DNA from: Leptotrichia sp. OH3620_COT-345
Lineage (GTDB): Bacteria > Fusobacteriota > Fusobacteriia > Fusobacteriales > Leptotrichiaceae
Assembly (NCBI RefSeq): GCF_003932895.1
Contig: NZ_RQYW01000014.1
Coordinates: 1 to 62,345, forward strand
Direction: 5' to 3'
Length of the DNA stretch: 62,345 nt
Shown: positions 57,901 through 62,345 of the stretch, one piece after another
How positions within the stretch are numbered: the stretch's first letter is position 1
How the letters are laid out: every line of letters begins with the position of its first letter
Program-made: the position numbers and the translations under genes
The notes under the pieces: generated by a model
The model's database searches: none
What the model was told of the DNA's origin: nothing
What the model saw: only the letters and a program-made list of their open reading frames with translations

Positions 57901-58686
57901 ATGATAGAAATAAAGAATTTATATAAAACTTTCTTTTCAGAATTAGGAACTGAAAAACAAGTATTCAAAGATTTGAGTTTGAAAATAGATGATGGTGATT
58001 TTATAACAATTATAGGAAGTAATGGTGCTGGGAAATCAACATTATTAAATGTATTAAACGGTCAAGTTAGTCCTGATAGTGGGATGATTATTATAAATGG
58101 TAAAAATATTACTAATATTGAAAAACATAAAAGAGCTCAATGGATTTCCCAAGTATACCAGAATCCTACCCAGGGGACCGCTCCTTCAATGACAGTTTTA
58201 GAAAATCTTTCTATGGCTAAAAATAAAGGAGGAAAATTTAATTTTACTTTTGGATTGGATATAAAAAATATTAATTTTTATAAAGAACAATTAAAAAGTA
58301 TAGGATTGGGGCTCGAAAAGCAGCTTTTTTCAGAAGTAGGATTACTTTCTGGGGGACAAAGACAATGTTTATCTTTGATAATGGCAACATTAAATCGTCC
58401 TGAAATACTGTTACTTGATGAACATACTGCTGCTCTTGATCCACAAACATCGGAAATAATTCTTGAAAAAACAAAAGAACTTGTTGAAAAAAATAATATA
58501 ACAAGTTTAATGATTACACATAATATGCAAGATGCAATAAGCTATGGGAATAGATTGATAATGCTTCATGCAGGAGAAGTAATTTTTGATATTACGGGAA
58601 AAGAGAAAAAAAATCTGACAGTAGAAAAACTGCTTGAAATGTTTAAGTCTAAAGAAGCGAATTTATCTGACAGAGATATATTTTAG
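57901..58686 (+). CDS. ABC transporter ATP-binding protein (TrpZ-like)
   Basis: This 261-residue protein has Walker A GSNGAGKSTLLN, Q-loop SQVYQNPTQGTAPSMTVLEN, signature LLSGGQRQCLSL, Walker B ILLLDEHTAALDP and H-loop MITHNMQDA. It powers the importer formed with the upstream permease and the two lipoproteins. The start is immediately after the permease stop. A terminator follows, closing a four-gene operon between arrays 2 and 3. Confidence 0.93.
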   Translation: MIEIKNLYKTFFSELGTEKQVFKDLSLKIDDGDFITIIGSNGAGKSTLLNVLNGQVSPDSGMIIINGKNITNIEKHKRAQWISQVYQNPTQGTAPSMTVLENLSMAKNKGGKFNFTFGLDIKNINFYKEQLKSIGLGLEKQLFSEVGLLSGGQRQCLSLIMATLNRPEILLLDEHTAALDPQTSEIILEKTKELVEKNNITSLMITHNMQDAISYGNRLIMLHAGEVIFDITGKEKKNLTVEKLLEMFKSKEANLSDRDIF

Positions 58687-58692
58687 TATAAA

Positions 58693-58757
58693 TAAAAAAA
58701 TTCAGTAATTTTATGAAAAATTTAGTTGCATTATTTTATGAAGTTGCTGAATTTTTT
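58693..58757 (+). terminator. Intrinsic terminator of the ABC operon
   Basis: AAAAAATTCAGTAA pairs with TTGCTGAATTTTTT across a 36-nt loop (one G-T pair), ending in a T run. Confidence 0.7.
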
Positions 58758-58910
58758 ATTGCTTTATGAGAGTCTTAGAAAAGATTTGAATATTTAAGTC
58801 GTTTTATTGCTGATATTACACTTTTTTATTTTAAAGATTATAAAATAATTTTAAAAATCAAAAAAATACATATTATGTACTAAAAAATTTATAATGATTT
58901 TTAATAAATT

Positions 58911-59076
58911 TTCCCAACCCGGTAGTGTATAAAGTGTTTAAAAGTAAAATATTTAAGGATGTTATAAATAATTATAATAAAAATAGGTTGTAACTTGGTA
59001 AAAAAAGAGGTATAATTATAATAAAAATTAACTTTCTTCATTATGGTTTATATTGAAACAGAAAGTTTTGATCGGA
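58911..59076 (+). promoter_or_regulatory. Leader and promoter of CRISPR array 3
   Basis: TTCCCAAC (58911-58918) lies 166 bp before repeat 1, with inverse CTTGGTAA (58995-59002). -35 TTGTAA (58989-58994), 17-bp spacer, TATAAT (59012-59017). The bases just before repeat 1 (ATCGGA) match the array 4 leader. Confidence 0.75.
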
Positions 59077-60553
59077 ATTGAATAGAAACATATGATGTAT
59101 TTAAATAAGAGCTTATAAAGTAGCTCTTTTTTTGTTTCAAAATTGAATAGAAACATATGATGTATTTAAATTTTTTAAACCTCTTTTTTATTGATTACAC
59201 CTTTTGATTGAATAGAAACATATGATGTATTTAAATTTGAGTATCTGAGTTATAGGTTCTAATGAATCTAACATTGAATAGAAACATATGATGTATTTAA
59301 ATACATTGTCCACATTGTGTAAAATGTATTTTATATTTATTGAATAGAAACATATGATGTATTTAAATCTTTCTGTAACATATGTATCTAATTCTTCAAA
59401 TAGATTGAATAGAAACATATGATGTATTTAAATCAATTGCCAAGATTTGAGTATTTCGGGAAAGCAGAAATTGAATAGAAACATATGATGTATTTAAATC
59501 TTATCCTCTCCCTACATATAATGAAGTCTTCTCTTATTGAATAGAAACATATGATGTATTTAAATTAAAAAATAGGTGTTAATACAACAGCTTTTACAAG
59601 ATATTGAATAGAAACATATGATGTATTTAAATAAAAGTCAACACTTTTTTTTAAAATGTATAAAAAAAATTGAATAGAAACATATGATGTATTTAAATAT
59701 ATTGGGGTAGTCGATTAATAATAACAAAAAATAATTGAATAGAAACATATGATGTATTTAAATTATTTATTTTCTTTTGATAAGAAAGTAATATTTAATA
59801 TTGAATAGAAACATATGATGTATTTAAATCTTATCCTCTCCCTACATATAATGAAGTCTTCTCTTATTGAATAGAAACATATGATGTATTTAAATAGAGA
59901 TCCCTTATTAAATTGACTCTTCTCACTTGCTATTGAATAGAAACATATGATGTATTTAAATCTGTTCCGTAACGTGTTCCGCTGTAACGTATTCCAAATT
60001 GAATAGAAACATATGATGTATTTAAATTCAGTATAGAACTTTGGTTATTTATAGTTTCGGTAAATTGAATAGAAACATATGATGTATTTAAATTATCTAT
60101 CAGGAGTATGAATAGGATAGATTATAACCATTGAATAGAAACATATGATGTATTTAAATTAAAAATATAAAAAATGCAAATATATAAAATTAGGAATTGA
60201 ATAGAAACATATGATGTATTTAAATGGAAAATTGACGGTTAGTGCTATGACTAATGAAATAATTGAATAGAAACATATGATGTATTTAAATTACTCTACT
60301 ATAGCTTCAGGAGAACTGAGGACTTTATTGAATAGAAACATATGATGTATTTAAATTTCTGCTTGGTAATTCTCCAAGCCCATTTATCCCAATTGAATAG
60401 AAACATATGATGTATTTAAATAGGTTATAGGATTAATGACACCGAAAACATAGAAATATTGAATAGAAACATACGATGTATTTAAATATTTTAAGAGCTT
60501 CCACGCCTCCGTCCGCTCCAAGAATTGAATAGAAACATATAAAGTATTTAAGC
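59077..60553 (+). CRISPR. CRISPR array 3 (23 repeats, 22 spacers)
   Basis: Repeats begin ATTGAATAGAAACATATGAT and run from 59077 to a decayed last copy (60524-60553, ending AAGTATTTAAGC). The copy at 60458 has one change (ATACGATG). Spacers are 35-36 nt. Spacer 7 (59500-59535) and spacer 12 (59830-59865) are identical. Spacer 1 (59107-59141) has the form of an intrinsic terminator. The leader lies upstream and distal decay is at the right end, giving plus orientation. Confidence 0.98.
59107..59134 (+). terminator. Terminator-like first spacer of array 3
   Basis: AAGAGCT (59107-59113) and AGCTCTT (59122-59128) form a perfect 7-bp stem with an 8-nt loop and are followed by TTTTT to 59133. It sits directly after the first repeat, so it could stop array transcription early. 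Confidence 0.65.
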
Positions 60554-60561
60554 AATTAATA

Positions 60562-60768
60562 ATGGAATTTTATAAAAATGAAAATAATTATTAAATAGAA
60601 GAAAAATATTTAGGAAAAATTAAAAGAGTAGAAAATAAAAAATTAAGGAAAGAAGTTATATATAAAAATTTATTAAAAATTTAAAATAAAATAAGAAAAT
60701 TAGAAACGGAAAAAGAACTATTAAAAGAAGAAATGAATATATTTTTAGAAATAATTATAAAAGGTTGA
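60562..60768 (+). pseudogene. Small coiled-coil ORF with two in-frame stops
   Basis: From ATG 60562 a single frame of 69 codons reaches TGA 60766-60768 with two internal TAA codons. It reads MEFYKNENNY, stop, IEEKYLGKIKRVENKKLRKE..., stop, NKIRKLETEKELLKEEMNIF. The heptad-rich Lys/Glu pattern is coding-like and the frame is kept, so point mutations rather than frameshifts have broken it. Family unknown. The rest of 60769-61686 is AT-rich, with a lone GGCTGTTTCATAA end at 60897-60909 and no gene. Confidence 0.4.
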
Positions 60769-60896
60769 AGTTAGGAAAGTATATAAGAAATAATTTAGGA
60801 TAAGATAAAAATACAAATTTTTTGTATAGAAATGTAATTTAAATAATAATTTTTATTATAGAAATGATTAAATTAATTTTCAAAAATTGTAAATTA

Positions 60897-60909
60897 GGCT
60901 GTTTCATAA
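60897..60909 (+). repeat. Second copy of the GGCTGTTTCATAA element end
   Basis: The 13-bp GGCTGTTTCATAA is identical to the left end of the putative MITE at 35992-36004. No matching inverted partner is seen in the next 800 bp, so this may be a solo or truncated element. Confidence 0.4.
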
Positions 60910-61686
60910 AGTATAAAAGTATATGGCATATAGCTATGGGCTTTCTTTTGACTTATAAGATAATTTCAATGCTCTCTGTAAATAGAAGTATTTTTTAGAA
61001 TTTTAATAAATATTTTTTATTAATCATATTAGTTTATTTAAGTAAAATTTATTATATATCTTAAGTTATATAATATTAGTAACACTGTATTAAAAAGGAA
61101 TTTGAAAAGAGATTCCCTTAATAATATATTTACATTGAGTAAGAATGTTTCTTTCGTAGGAATTAAAGAATTTAGCCTTAAATTTTATAATTATATTTTA
61201 TAGATGATTTCAATATTTAAGAAAGATATTCTTTTGAAAATCTGTTTAAAAAGTTCTGCATTATATTTTTATTATTTGCATTTACTATAATTTTTTTGCT
61301 ATAGTGCTAATTTAAAAAAAATTTCAAGCAATAAGGAAAATATTTATTGTTAATATAGAAATTTTAATAATTCAAAGAAATTATATTTATATGGAATGTT
61401 ATTACTAAATGAAAATGAAAAGAAAGGGATTTAACAAAAAAATAAAAAATTCTATTTTATTCATTTTTTATGTAGGAATGGTATTGATAATAAAAAATAG
61501 AAAGTTAATAAGGTACAAAAATATGTGAATTCATAAATTTTTATATATTTACTTTTTATAAAATTCAGTAAAAATAATGATTTTTAGTTCTTTGAAATAT
61601 ATATTGTTTATAATTGTAAGATTATTTTTGATTTACAAAGCAATTCCGAATATTTTTTATTTTACTATAAAAAATTAAAATAATAG

Positions 61687-61715
61687 TTGAAATTAATATA
61701 AAAATATAGTATAAT
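61687..61715 (+). promoter_or_regulatory. Promoter of the tRNA-Val/Phe cluster
   Basis: TTGAAA (61687-61692), 17-bp spacer, TATAAT (61710-61715), 17 bp before tRNA-Val. Confidence 0.65.
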
Positions 61716-61732
61716 AATCAAAGATTATTAGT

Positions 61733-61808
61733 GGTCGCATAGCTCAGTTGGGAGAGCACCTGCCTTACAAGCAGGGGGTCATTGGTTCGAGCCCAATTGT
61801 GACCACCA
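61733..61808 (+). tRNA. tRNA-Val (anticodon TAC)
   Basis: Acceptor GGTCGCA pairs with TGTGACC (one G-T pair); CCA is encoded. Stem CCTGC/GCAGG with loop CTTACAA gives TAC. Confidence 0.95.
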
Positions 61809-61815
61809 TTTTTAT

Positions 61816-61848
61816 GGAGGTGTAGCTCAAGTCTCGTCACTTCCGCCA
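61816..61848 (+). pseudogene. tRNA gene collapsed by internal deletion
   Basis: GGAGGTGTAGCTCA (tRNA acceptor and start of D arm) is joined directly to AGTCTCGTCACTTCCGCCA (end of T arm, acceptor, CCA). The two acceptor halves still pair (GGAGGTG with CACTTCC, one G-T). The D loop, anticodon arm and half of the T arm are missing. A deletion between TCA(A)-like ends is likely. The original isoacceptor may have been tRNA-Asp by its ends, but this is uncertain. Confidence 0.8.
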
Positions 61849-61852
61849 TTTT

Positions 61853-61928
61853 GCCCAGATAGCTCAGTCGGTAGAGCAAGGGACTGAAAATCCCTGTGTC
61901 CGTGGTTCGATTCCGCGTCTGGGCACCA
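61853..61928 (+). tRNA. tRNA-Phe (anticodon GAA)
   Basis: Acceptor GCCCAGA pairs with TCTGGGC; CCA is encoded. Stem AGGGA/TCCCT with loop CTGAAAA gives GAA. Confidence 0.95.
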
Positions 61929-62087
61929 TTATAAATTAGAAAGAATTATAGAGTGTGATTTAGTATTTATACTGAGTTACATTTTTTTACATTTTAAAAA
62001 AGTATTTAATAAAAGAAGATTATGGGTTTAAATATCCAAAAATATTGAGATAAATATATGAAGTAATGAAGAATAAATCATATTATT

Positions 62088-62249
62088 TTCCCAACTTAGA
62101 AATGTAAAAACTAATTAAAAATCAAATTTTTAGCTTATGTAATAAAATTATGAAAAATATTAGTTTAGTTGGAAAAAAGAGTACATAATAATAAATATAA
62201 CAGGTTTCTGTAATATTTAAAAGATGTTAAAATGACAAATTTAATCGGA
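62088..62249 (+). promoter_or_regulatory. Leader of CRISPR array 4
   Basis: TTCCCAAC (62088-62095) lies 162 bp before repeat 1, with inverse GTTGGAAA (62168-62175). The promoter position holds only TAGTTT and CATAAT with the same spacing, so it looks weaker than the other leaders. Confidence 0.65.
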
Positions 62250-62345
62250 ATTGAATAGAAACATATGATGTATTTAAATCAGTATACACAATTTTCCTTT
62301 GTGTACAATGTATAGATTGAATAGAAACATATGATGTATTTAAAT
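62250..62345 (+). CRISPR. CRISPR array 4 (at least 2 repeats, cut by the window end)
   Basis: Repeats at 62250-62279 and 62316-62345 have the array 3 form (ATTGAATAGAAACATATGAT). The single spacer (62280-62315) contains TACACA...TGTGTA, an inverted repeat. The window ends exactly at the end of repeat 2, so the array certainly may continue. Confidence 0.95.

Noticed and set aside
59051..59062. TATTGAAACAGA as an extra repeat before array 3
   Set aside because: Similarity ends after a few bases; it is part of the leader.
60897..61000. Complete insertion sequence after array 3
   Set aside because: Only one end-like motif is present and no transposase ORF exists.

Overview
The window is about 27% GC by eye, gene-dense in its first two thirds and repeat-dense in its last quarter. 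Housekeeping gene order (rplU-prp-rpmA with an N-terminally extended L27, dprA-topA-xerC-yqeH), TTG starts, AGGAGG-type ribosome binding sites and a very AT-rich background suggest a fusobacterium, most likely a Leptotrichia-like organism. That assignment is inference from gene content, not a database match.

Layout. 1-0.84 kb: the 3' end of a contact-dependent-inhibition (CdiA-type) toxin gene and its probable immunity gene, followed by an odd GC-rich hairpin patch. 1-19 kb: core genes for ribosome, tRNA and DNA functions (rplU, prp, rpmA, Nudix, asnS, TPR protein, dprA, topA, xerC, yqeH, walJ-like, UDG-like, ychF, mscS, GH1, dtd, NlpC/P60). A decayed metA lies at 19.2-19.8 kb. 20-23 kb (minus strand): class A PBP and rlmN. 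23-29.7 kb: a GntR-regulated cluster (sodium symporter, tiny membrane protein, sulfatase, AgaS, KbaY/GatY-type aldolase) that reads as a route for sulfated amino sugars, probably sulfated GalNAc. 30.6-33.4 kb: copY-copA with two cop boxes. 33.6-38 kb: ttcA-like, a tRNA methyltransferase, tRNA-Leu, a lipoprotein and a secreted cyclophilin.

38-62.3 kb is a type I-B CRISPR-Cas region. The complete operon cas6-cas8b(-internal cas11b)-cas7-cas5-cas3-cas4-cas1-cas2 is followed by four arrays of a 30-nt repeat (6, 26, 23 and at least 2 repeats). The last array runs off the window. Between the arrays lie tRNA genes, asnA, a hypothetical exported protein, and an ABC importer with two tandem binding proteins. 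Each array has its own repeat variant and a related leader containing a promoter.

The most interesting observation is a degenerate mini-CRISPR (38133-38214) upstream of cas6. It has one intact repeat, a short 22-nt spacer and a decayed second repeat. The first 20 nt of its spacer recur exactly at 38277-38296, next to a 5'-TCA, between the mini-array and a small hydrophobic ORF plus the cas operon. This is the architecture expected of a crRNA-like regulatory RNA (CreA/CreR type) that binds, but does not cut, its own cas locus. A decayed ordinary array is the main alternative. Other notable points are a leader-proximal spacer that looks like an intrinsic terminator, a spacer duplicated within one array, and paired inverted motifs in the array leaders.
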